In this document: in pieces, positions 49,901 to 61,100 of the stretch
Position numbering within the stretch: the first letter of the stretch is position 1
How the letters are laid out: every line of letters starts with the position of its first letter
Source: Chamaea fasciata
Lineage: Eukaryota > Chordata > Aves > Passeriformes > Sylviidae
NCBI GenBank assembly: GCA_029207755.1
Contig: JARCOQ010000072.1
Location: 1 to 64,000 of the forward strand
Direction of reading: 5' to 3'
Length of the DNA stretch: 64,000 nt
Translations under genes and position numbers: made by a program
Notes under the pieces: model-generated
What the model was told of the DNA's origin: nothing
The model's database searches: none
The model's input: only the letters and a program-made list of their open reading frames with translations

Positions 49901-51282
49901 ACAATGTCATTAGTACATACTATTGGGGGTGAAAAACAGCAAGGATCCAAACGTAGGGGGGAAAATATGGAAACTGCAGCTACAAAAAGATTTCTGCATC
50001 CAACAGTTAATGTGATTGCAGTGTTCTAGCCGGGCTTGTGCTCCACTTGCCACATACAGCTGTCTGCCTTTGAAAGGGAAATGTTCTGTCAGGTTTTTCC
50101 TTTACAGTAAGTTAAGCTACTCTGTGATCTTCTCTGCATTCAACAATTTTCTTATGAACCCTCCTGAAAAGCCCAGTAAATCAGACCTGTAACTTGATAT
50201 CTCTTTTTCCTCTTGTTCTACTAATTCCCCCTGTGAGCCATTCTAGGGTTCTTAATGCCTATGGAACAATTTCTTATTGAATGGTGGCTATCATCCTGCA
50301 ACTGGCACCCTTTTAACTTGATCTGACTTTGATGTTTTTATTGTTCAAGCATTTTGCTGCAGCTCTGCAGTGCCTGTTGCTTGGAGCCAGTGATGTGGCT
50401 TGTGATGATTGTACAAAGGGGCCAGTGGGAGTGACATGGATGCTACAGTAAAGGAAGAGACAGTGTTCTGCACGTGTTGGAGCAACTGAGACTTTTCTAG
50501 TTTGTGATGAGCTGTTAATCACGTTTTCTACGATGAAAAAAGCACTCAAGGTCATTTTCTTTATGACCCTCATGTCACAAGCCATATCAGTCACGCATTA
50601 GATGCAAATACAGTAGTATGATACCTTTGCTCTAGTTTAGTTAATCTGTCTTCAGCTGGAATCTGCCAGAAATGTCATCTGCATAGTGTAACTCGGGTCA
50701 AATATTGAAAATTGCAGTAGTGGCACCTGGGCTCTGCATCCAGCTCTGATATTGTGCAAAGCACTTGTGAGGACCTGCTCTGAATGCAACTGTGTCCCTT
50801 GCTGCTGCAAATTGCAATTCCATTAGCTCTCCTGAGAAGTCTTTTCCCTCTCTGTAATAGGAGATATCTCTGGCAAGTATTTATAACTGATTTGAGGTAA
50901 CTAACTGGAGTGCTGGGATTCTTTTGATGTGGATGTCTACTTCTGTCTTTAATTGTTTTATAAATTACATAAAAGAGCGAAATTACATAAGCGGCTGCGC
51001 ACCTGTGATGTGTGTCCCTCAGGGTACCTATTTCTTTAGAACACTAGGAAGACTAGAGAGAATTGAAATAAAACCAAACCTGAAGCAGGAAGTCCACTGC
51101 AGTTTAGGTTGTTCTTCACGAGATTGTTCAAGTCGAGCACAGCCATTCTGTTCAGCAGACACACGGGCAGGGGCTTCTTGGAGCGCTGCTCTGGCACCCA
51201 TTCTTCGGAGTAGGCGATTGCAGGAAAAAAGAAGAGAAGCCCATCAGCTACTGAAGAGGAAGAGTCACTGACAGGAAGCAGT
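46917..51282. other. Gene-free stretch
   Basis: AT-rich, apparently unique sequence with short frames only. No element or exon is recognised. Confidence 0.55.
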
Positions 51283-52155
51283 GGGTTAAGAAATGTGAGG
51301 GGGAAAAAAGGCAGAAAACATGAGGTGACAAATGTGAGAAATGGGAGTGAAAAAAGGAGGGAAGTGTGAGGGAAGAAAAGGGTAGGAAACCTGTGTGGGA
51401 AAGGCTGAGAAAACTGAGGGGAAAATGGTGAAGATGTGAGTGAAAATAGGAGAGGAAGGTGAGAGGAGGAAAAGGCAGGAAATATGATGGGAAAATTCTA
51501 AGAAAGGTGAGTGGAGAAGGGTGAGACACATAGGGGAAAAAATGGAGGGAAATGTGCGGGGAAGAGAGTGAGAAAGTTTGCTGGCAAAGAGAGAGAAACA
51601 GGCTGCAAATGTGAGGGGAACCTGGTGAGAATCCTGAGGGGAACATTGTGAGAAACCAGAGGGCAGAAAAAGGCAGAAAACATGAAAGGAAAAAAAGGGT
51701 GGGACGTTTGATGGGAAAAGTGGCAGGAAACAAGAGTGAAAAAAGGGCACAAAATGCACAACAAAAGTATTAGGGACATGAGGGGGAAAGAACGATAAAT
51801 GTGAGGGGAAAAGTGGGAGAAATGGGAGAGGGAAACGCTGGGAAACACGAGGGCAAAAGTGAGAAACATGAGGAGACAACTTCGAGAAAAATGACTGAGG
51901 AAAGGAGAAAAGCATGAAGGGAGAAAAGGGCAGGGTAAGCGAGGGAAAAATTGTGAGAATCATGAGAGAACAAAAAAGGAGGTAAGAGTGGGAAGGTGGG
52001 GAAATGTGAGAGGTAAAGTGTGAGGAAAGGGAGCTGAAAAGGGTGGGGAAAATGAGTAAAACTTGGGCGGCAAACATGACAGGAAAACTGTGAGACTCGA
52101 GAGGGGGAAGGAGTGGAAATGTGAGAGAGAAAAGAACAGGAAACGTGAAGGGAGA
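51283..52155 (+). repeat. Purine-rich minisatellite
   Basis: About 870 bp of irregular tandem units of roughly 20-30 bp of gtgagaaacatgaggggaaaa type, strongly A/G-biased on the plus strand. The long Ser/Phe/Pro/His-rich minus-strand frames (up to 263 codons) are the same repeat read on the pyrimidine strand and are not treated as genes. The mirror-like purine tract could form triplex DNA. Confidence 0.9.
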
Positions 52156-54994
52156 AAAGGAGCGAAGGCAGGATTGGCATGACAGCTGAAATGATTCCTA
52201 ACACATTCCCCCATGCATTTGCCCATTTATTGCACTAGCCCAGGGCTTCTCTGTATGTCCGTCTCCCCCTGTGCCTTGATTCCTGTTCGGAAGCAGCAGA
52301 AGTGCAGGATGTGCCCACCAGCAGGAGCTGCTCCAGGCTGGGAAGGGGCCAGGTGGTGCTGATTTCCAGAGGTTTCTGTGTCCCAGGTGAGGCCAGGGCA
52401 GGAGTGGGTTGAAAGGTGCTGCTGCTGCTCCTCTGTGCCAGAGAGCCCTGGCTGGGAAGGGCACGGCGCCCACTGCACAGCGGGCTCCTTCTCCTGCCAC
52501 AGCTGGGCACACCTGGCAACAAATCATGACGACTTGTGGGGAAACCAAGGGCTTTGTGGAGGCTGCATTGCTCTGCACACACGCGGGCCACCTGCAGCAC
52601 AGAGCTTTGGCCCCCAGAAAGGTAAACCCGAGGGGAACGGCTGGAAACGGTTTCATTTTCACCTTTCAATAGAAGTGACTAAAATCAAAGTTACCAAGAA
52701 GGGCTCGATCCCTGGTGCCAGCTCGGTGTGAGAAAGGAGGCATGACTTTATTTCAGTGCTGGGTGCGTGGGGAATCACTTTCCTAACACGTGCTCAGCCA
52801 GAAATCCCACCTACTCATTTGTAACCATGGAAATAAGACCTACTCATTACTGTGCTGAAACTCACAGGCTAAACATCCCCTCAAATTAGTTGACAAATTT
52901 AAATCACTTCTCAGAAGTTACTGACAGGAGAGTAGGGCTCTCTTGAGAGTCTCGGGTGGTCATTTGGGGAACATCCCATTCCTGCAATTCTCTTCCGATG
53001 CTCAAGAGCCTCCTGCAACCACTCTTTTTGCCGTGAATGCGTTCCAGCTACATTCTTAGGAGGACTATTCTATTCTCAAGGCTAAAGAAGCCACTTGCAC
53101 ACATCAATCACTGCACTGGGGGAATAGAGGGTTCAACACTGTTAATGGGAAGGGAATCCATGATTTGTTGCAGTTCAGCATTTTCTCAACCCTTTCTTTC
53201 TCTGGGAATTGCTCACAAGCATTTCCTCAATGCACCTTGAAAATGTTTTTGCTGACTGAAGCCACATTGTGTCTTTCCTTCAGCAATTCAGAAAGAAAAC
53301 ACAAATTGCTGACTGAAACCTTTCTACTCTCTTCCAAATCAGTTCACTGCTCAAGCACAAGCCCCATTCCCTCAGTGAGATAGGAGGTAATATTTTGCTT
53401 CTGCTGAAGGGTTTTAGAAGAAAGAAGGAAAGCTGTTGGTTCTAGGTGTTGTTATTTAGGGTTTGGATTTGTTCTAGTTAATTCATTGGGTGTTGCTGTG
53501 AGCTGGGAGAGGGGCCAACTTGAAGACCAAACCAAAAGGGAAGTAGGAGAAGAGGGGAGGGGACAGAAAAGGAGGCGGTGGGGACAGAATACAAGTTTCC
53601 TTTTACCCAGCCAAAGGGAAAGGGGACACGGTTCACCCTGGGCTGAAAAAGGCAGTAAAAAGCAGCATTTTCTGTGTGTGTGTTGTGTCTGTGTTTGGCT
53701 CTTGGGAGAGGGAGATACACACCCAGCTCAGGTGAATCCTTCCTAAGAAACAGTTCTCTTTGGCTTTGAGGACTTTGTCCCCATTTAATTTCATCTAAGA
53801 CTTGGCTCCTTTCTAACACCCCTCTCCCAGCAGCTCAGGGCTGCATTGCACAGTGCTTGCTGTGTGCCAGAGAGCTCAAAGCAGGCTGGCCTGGCGCCCC
53901 GGAATATTTCTGCAGAACACTCTGCATTTCACCCCTTTGCTCTGGCTCAGTGCACAACTCCAGCACTGCAGGCGTTTCCTCCCAGAGCCGTGTGAGGCCC
54001 CGGCTCCTGCAGATGTGACCTGACAAGCTGTCCCTGCCTGCCGCTGGCCTCGCTTCCCCCGGCAGAAGCGCCGTGCCTGAAGGAGGCTGCCCTGTGCCGG
54101 AGCCTGCGGAGCAGCCCGGCTCCCTCCCCTGTGCCCAGAGCGCTGCACACACTGCTCGCCTTGGCCAGGAGTTAGAGGGCAGCCGGCACAAGGGTGGCAA
54201 TCCTCAGCCAGGCCTGCAGCCCTCGGCTGTGGTTTGCCTTTCTCTGCTCCTGTGCACGCTCCGGACGGCCGATGCCACCGGGCTGTGCTGTGCCCAGCAC
54301 GGCCACGCTTCCCCTCGGGAGCAGCCGGCTGCCAGCTGGGCTCTGAGAGCGCAGGATTCGCCCGGGGCCCCCAAGAGGCACCCAGGGCCGGGCTGCTGCC
54401 TCTTGCAGCTCCAAGGGCCTCCTTGCAGCTGCCTCTGCCCCGGCTCAGGCTGCTCCGGGCTCTGCCAGGGCTCTGCTGGGGCTCCAGCCTGGGCAAGGCG
54501 GGGCCTGGGCTCACCCTGCAGCCACTGACAGCTCTGCACCAGCTCTGCGCCTTTCCCAGCAGCCTCCCTGATCTTTCTGCTGTCTCACTTGGGCAAAACT
54601 CTCCCCCAGACAAAGAGATTGCACTTCGGGATACAAATGCAAGTGGCAGCAACCCAAATGCTCTCGAGTCAGAGCTCAAGGCCTGCATCTGCACAGGGTA
54701 TTTGGGCTGCCCCACTCGTCCTTTGGTTCTGCCTGCAAATGCCACTGCCCTTTCTGCCTCAAACACAAGTGCCACAGCTGGGTAAAACCCAGCCCCTGGG
54801 CCATATTCCAAAGGCACTGCGGTCCGGAGAGCATGACGAAAGAAGAGCCTACTCCCCCTTCAAACCGTACCAAAGAAGGCATCAATGTCACTTTCCACCT
54901 CTAAGCAAAAATGGACAGTTCAGAAGGAAATGTTGAGCATTCTCACAGGCTCAGAAGGAGGACAATCTTCAAAATGACTTGAGGTTTCAGAAAC
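52156..54994. other. Region past the kinase 3' end, with a GC-rich island
   Basis: 52230-52640 and 53870-54570 are GC-rich. Overlapping frames of up to 313 codons occur on several strands at 53.9-54.8 kb, but composition explains them and I recognise no domain. 53560-53700 has purine runs and a gtgtgtgtg simple repeat. It may be regulatory or intergenic sequence of the kinase locus. Confidence 0.5.
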
Positions 54995-55000
54995 TTTATT
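54995..55000 (-). terminator. Poly(A) signal of the PAK-like kinase gene
   Basis: AATAAA on the minus strand lies 51 nt past the TAG stop at 55052-55054, so the 3' UTR would be short. Confidence 0.75.
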
Positions 55001-55051
55001 TACAATCCTAGGCCAAAATACTACCCTACAATCCTAGGCTAAAATCCTACT

Positions 55052-55192
55052 CTACAATCCACTACAATGCTGGTGATGGAAGAAAAAGTTTTTAAGTGAC
55101 TGGTCCATTCCTGTCAACTCCTTCCACCTCTTAAAGGTAAGGATGAGTGGCACCAGGCTGGATGTAGGCTTGGCCGATGTTACAAATGGATG
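55052..55192 (-). CDS. PAK-like kinase exon 12 (C terminus and stop)
   Basis: 141 nt, acceptor tttgtgcag, phase 0, ending in TAG. It starts [17 protein letters not shown], matching the PAK C-terminal HQFLKIAKPLSSL segment, and extends with an unusual tail ([20 protein letters not shown]) longer than that of PAK1-3. Confidence 0.85.
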   Translation of the reverse strand, partial: HPFVTSAKPTSSLVPLILTFKRWKELTGMDQSLKNFFFHHQHCSGL

Positions 55193-58100
55193 CTGCACAA
55201 AGGAAAACAAAAAAGCCAAGAATGAACCATTACTTTCCAAGCTAAGAGCCCCAAAGGCAGGGTAATCTTTTTTTCAATGAAAAGGGGATTGAGTCAGAGT
55301 AGGTCTAAGGAGCAACAGTGGGACAACAGTGGCACAGCTTACTGCAAGAGCTGCTAAATGCCCCAGGCCTGGAAATATTTCAGGTCTGAGCATCCTGATC
55401 TCTTGAAAGACGCCCCTGCTCATTGCAGGGCACTTGGACCAGATGACCCTTACAGGTCCCTGCCAGCCCAGCCCAGTCTAGGATTCCTGGCTGTTCTCAT
55501 TTGAACAGCACCAAGAGTGGAGGTGAGGAGGACGAGGCTCATCTGATGCCTGGCAGTTCAGTGCAGGAGGAGCCCGTCCCTGGGACACTGTTTCCCCTGC
55601 AGCCCCTTGGCATTTTACCTGCAGCAGCTCCTTAGCAGACCAGCGCCGCTCCTCGTCTCTCTGCAGGCAGCAGCTCAGGAAGTCACGCAGCAAAGGGGAG
55701 AGGAGCTTGGGCTGCTGCAGCTCTGGGATCCCTTTGGTGGCTATCAGGAATCGAGCCTGGAGAAAAAGGAAAGACGAGTCTCTCAGCTGCTTCTCTCACA
55801 TCTGGAACTGCTCTCCCAGATCCCATTGTTTCAGCTGCACTCTGCAGTGGCTCTTTCTGCCGTGGCACAGAGGAAGAGATGACTTTCCTGGACCAACAAA
55901 ACACCCAAAGCCCAATGTAGCCACAGCTTTTCCAGCATCCAGCAGATCTTGCCCTGGCAGCTGATTTCATTGACTGACCTCCTTAGTGGAAACTACATCA
56001 GCAAAAGCACCTTTGCTTCTCTGAGGATTCACCTGAGCAGCTTGACAGGCTAGTTGGAAGAGGGACTTTGCTCTACTAACTCACTCTAGTATTTCCAAGG
56101 AGTATGACATGAAAAGCATCTCTGCAGCACTTGCTGGTCCCTTAAGCACAGCTGCTATAAAAGTCATCAAGCTTTTTCCTTGGTTCTTGAAAACAATGGT
56201 AATTAAAAGTAAAGAAAGGAAATCCCTCAGTTAAGGCAAGTTTCCCTGTGAGAAGAATGGGGGTACACTTCTCTCCAAAGCACTGTTTTAGAAACTTGGT
56301 TGGGTTTGGGTTTCTTTCCTTCATTTCAGGAAAGATAACAGCAGCTCTAAGATGCTTGTTTCCTGTTAGTAGGGCCATCTACACGGCCAAAAGAGCTGGA
56401 ACGACTTCTAAGCCAAAGCCCAATGTTGCCTGAGAAGGGAGATTGTTTGCCTGGGCTAAGGCTTGAGTTCCCCCACGGATGCAACCAAAACCCCAGCAGA
56501 TGCTGATGTGCTGCAGGGACATTTTCAGAAAGGGACCGTGGTGGAAGTAGTTCCAGCAGATGGCAATGGCATTTTGTCCAATGGCACACGGAACGTGGGA
56601 TGGGGGAGAAAGACAGCGGGATCAGAGAGTATTTACACCTTACCATGAGAGGACCTTTATTCCCGTAAGGAGGTTCTCCTTCCACCATTTCAATGCCCAC
56701 AATTCCAAAAGACCAGATGTCTGCTTTGGGGCCATAGGACTCAGCTTTTGCAATTTCAGGCGCCATCCACCAAGCAGTCCCGGTCACCGAGCTCCGTCTA
56801 CTCTGCTCAGGGGTGAGTTGAACAGAGAGGCCAAAATCAGCTGGGGAGAGAGCAAAAGAAGGTTTTGATTTGAATCCTGTGCAATTAGGAAAGCAAGGAA
56901 AAGAATTGCCCAGTTGAATTTGGAGAATGTGCTGCTGAATCTCCTGGACAACTCTCCCTGCTCTGTTTCCTCAGGACTTTAGCCAAGGAAATATGGCATT
57001 GGCTGCTTCAAAAATCCCCACATTTTTTACACGGCCTCCAGCAGTGTCTTTTGTTCCCCTGAAGCTTTAGACTTGTAGCCCCCTCCCTCTGGAAGGGACA
57101 CACACAGAGCAATGCCACTGTGGACGGCTCGATCCTTGCCATAGGTCTGTGCACGTTGCCACCGCGTGGTCAGCTCGCAACAGGCTCCCTGCACTGCCAC
57201 CAGCACCGTTTTGGGGGGGCTGGCACTCACTCAAAAGCAGCCCCACAGCCCACATATCCCTGGAACGCTGCACCTGCCCAAGAATATACTGACCCAGCTT
57301 GACAGAGCCATCCGTTTTGAGGAGGATGTTGAGGCTCTTCACATCTCGGTGTATCACGTGGTTGGAATGGAGAAAATCCAGTCCTTGCAGGCACTGAGAG
57401 AGAAACCAGAAACGGGAGGGCAAAAATCAGTGATGTGATTTCATCACACAAGAAAGGAAAGAGCTCTCCAAGATTCCCTCTGCAGGGGAATGGGGAGTAA
57501 TGGCAGAAGACAGTGCCATTGAGGGCAAGAGCTCGCTGCTCCAACACAGGCAGGGCAGCACCTTTCTAAAGAAAGGCATGTCAGCTTGTCAAAGAGCAAC
57601 AGCAACTGCTGGTGTAGACTCTGCCCTGCAAACCAGCCAGGATGACTGCTGCTGCAGTGCATGTGCTCAGAAGTACAGAGCACTCTGGCTGCACTGCTAA
57701 CCTTTCCAACTGAGGACTCAGAGAAATGAGTCTCTCTTCTTTGCTGCTCCTTTCAAACAGTGCCACCCCCACCTTTGCTTTTACAGGCAAGGAATGCAGT
57801 GCAGACAGCCCAAAGTTTAGAGAGGCAAGATGGAGAAGAGCAAATACAAGAACCAGAGTGAGAATGCAACAGCGGGAGAGAAGAGGACAAGAACAGAGTC
57901 CAGTGAGTGCAGGGGCACTGGCAGGCAGTTCGCTTGAGATGCTCTTGCTTGCCCAGAGCATATCAGCCACACAGAAACAAAGCCTGGCTCACGGAATCGC
58001 TCCTGTCCTGAGCCCCTGTCCCAGACAATCCTGCCCAAGCCCTGGGACGCACAGATGGGATCCCTCACCTCTCGACTGATGGTTGCCACGTGGTGTTCAC

Positions 58101-61100
58101 ATATGCGAACCTCAGCGATGACATCATCCAGAGAGCCTCCATCCATGTACTCCATCACCAGCCAGAGTTCGTTGAGCACAAGGTAGCTGAAAGAAGGGAA
58201 CAAGGCCATGCAGATGAACATGCATACATTGGTTTCTTTGCTTGATTCTTGTTTCCGGGTCCCTTTGTGACAAGGACAGAATTCAAGGAATAGACACTCC
58301 CTTCAGGCTCTGCATTGTTTGCAGTCTGTGCAGTCTCAAGGAGAACAGCACATCTGTGAAAAAGGAGATATTTTAGATGGCCAGCAAGCCAAAAGTACAG
58401 TTTAGTATCAGCCAAGATGAAAAACCTGTCCCGCATGGTATTTCTGGAAAGGAGCACCTAGTGTTCCTGGCATGGCCAGCCCTGGAAAAGAGGGGCAACA
58501 GTCCAAGGGAAATCCTCTCTAGCATGCTTCATCAGCATTGAAGAAACTTGAAAAAATCAATCCTGAGACAACATGGAGGCAGTGAGCTTACAAGGTATTG
58601 ACTTAGTATGGGAGGGTTGATTCAGGTTTTTGGCCAATGTTCCAACTCAGTGTTTGAAAGCCAGGGAAGACACATGCAGGCAAAATACACTCTCTTCCCA
58701 TCCATTGGAGATGAGTAGAGAAATAATAATTAACTGATTATTAACAGCTCTATTTTCTGCCAGTGTCCAAAGTGGGGTTTTAACCTCGCATGCTTTTACT
58801 ATGGAAACAAAGCTTCATGGGAAGAGACCATGACCACTCACCTGTCTAAATAATCCACAACGTGGGGACTCTTATTCTTCTTCATGACCATGATTTCATT
58901 AAGCGCTTGTTGATTCCTGTTCAGTCCTTGAAGATTGATTTTCTTGATGGCCACCTAGAATGACACAGAAAATCAGTAACTTTAGAAGCTGGTGGAATGA
59001 GACCACAACACACATGGAGCGAGTGATTTTGCAATGACACAGGTGAGCTCTGCCAAAATGCCTTGCGATTAGACAAAGGAGTAATTAGGAACTGACATTC
59101 CTACAGCTCATTTCTCTGCTCCTTTGGGGGCCAGTTCCAGGACACGTGGCCACTGACCACAATTTGCCTTGTCCACTTGTTAAAAATGGTGTGTCAACTC
59201 TCACCCCCCAAAGCTCTGAGCACACTCTCTGTTTCTCTGTCCGTACTTCAGAGGAAGAAATGCGTGCCTTGGTACTCTGTGGATACATCTCGGGCTATAG
59301 GCAGGGCTTGGGGCTTTTAGGGACGCCTTGCAGATCTCTCCCTACATGCAGTTCCCAAGTGCAGCACTGCAGGTGGCTAAGGAACTGCCAGGAACATTCA
59401 GATGTATTTGCTGGCAGCCAAAAATAGGAATTCAGGACTCTGAAGCCGTAGCCCCAGAGAGCAGTGAGATGCCCCTTTGTTGGAGCAATTGAGAGCCAGG
59501 GAGAGCGTCCTTCTCTGAAAGGAACCGCTGCCCTCCTTGCCTTCCTTCAGGCAGCTGAGCAGGACAAAGACTGTCCCAAATGCAGCTGGCTGGCTGGCAC
59601 CAGTCTGTGCTTCTTGTGCCTTTGCAGCACAGCTCTAGCCACAGCTGCAGCCACAGCTGACACGAGAGAGGAAAGCCCTGGAGAGCAGCAGAATCTGCAG
59701 GGGCTCTTGACATTTACCTGTCCTCCTGTGGCAGTGTCGATGGCTCTGCAAACCTCTCCAAAAGCCCTAGAAACAAAACAGCAGCAAAGAAAGGAGAAGC
59801 CATTTAGACCTTGGAGTGAAAGCCAGTCCAGACAGGAGATGTCTGCTGGAAATGCCTCCAACCTGCAGCATGCAGGAGGGCTCTGCCAGAAGGCAGATGA
59901 TGCATTTTCCTCTCCAGTGCATGGGCACTGGGCCTGTTTCTGAAGAACTGGGCTTTAGTGCCTCAGCTCAAAAGGCCAGGTGATTCTTTCGTCTTGGATT
60001 TTAGTTTCTAAACTGGGCAGTTTTTATCCTGATCACACTATTTCCTTCAGCAAACTCTTGGGAAGAAATGTTCCTTCAAACAGTTATCTGCCTGCTACAA
60101 AAAGGGGTGGTTGCTGTTTCTGGCAATGAAATCCAAGTGTCTTTGACAATTCCTTCTGACCACACTTCCAAATTCTGGCTGGTACTGAGAGATGGGGCAG
60201 ACTAACCCCAGTGTCTGAATATGTTTGCATCTTGCCTGACTTCACCCTTGACAGTTATTCCAGCAGCAAATCGTTGCCCCATGATTGTGTACAAGTAACT
60301 GTGGTTGGACTCACCCTCTGCCAACAATTTCCTCTTCAATGTATTTCCTTCGGGGATTTTCCATGCTCGCCATTTGCCCTGAGGGAAACAAAATGCAAGA
60401 TGCTCACTTGAAAGCAGAGATCCCACTATCCAGGAGATACAAAAGGCAGCCCTGCTGGGGCTGTACAGTCTGGCCTTCTGAGTCCTTTGTGGCCAGCTGC
60501 GTAACAACAACAACTGCAAGAATTGCAACAAGACAGGCAGCTCTGCAGTACAAGCAGGCCAGCACTGATTTCTACAGTCCTTTGAAGAGATCTCTTGACA
60601 GCAAACAAAGCACAGGGAGATGCATTCCCAGGAGAGGAGGGCATCTTCCCCACCTTGCAGCACTTTACCAAAGGAATGCCTTTCCCTTTGTAAACCCAAG
60701 CAGCTCAAGCTCTAACCAATCCCAAGGGGCCTTCAGCAGCAGGACCCTCACCCTTGAGGAGCAGGCTGAGCTGGAAGACGCCCTTGCCCGTGGCCCACGT
60801 GAAGAACCACACTGCTTCTCCTCCCCCTGACAGCAGGGATCAGTCCCTGCCATTGCACTCGCCCTCTCAGCCCCGCACACGTGCCCACCTTCCCGCAGCG
60901 GGCAAGGGCAGCAGGGACAGCAGTGCTCCTCAGGTGCCGGCGGGACACGGACAGCTGCCCAGAGGAGATGCTGACCCTCTGTGAGCCCAGCCCAGGCCGT
61001 GCAGGAGCCGGCCCAGAGCAGGGGCTGCTGCCTCGGGGCAGCTCCGCGCTGCAGCGGCCGGCCGGCAGCGGCACTCTCCCAGCTAAGGAAGGCTCCAGCC

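Noticed and set aside
51286..52077. 263-codon Ser/Phe/Pro/His-rich minus-strand frame
   Set aside because: It is the pyrimidine strand of a purine minisatellite; its composition explains it.
53876..54817. 313-codon minus-strand frame past the kinase 3' end
   Set aside because: GC-rich sequence with overlapping frames on other strands and no recognisable domain; downstream of the kinase poly(A) signal.
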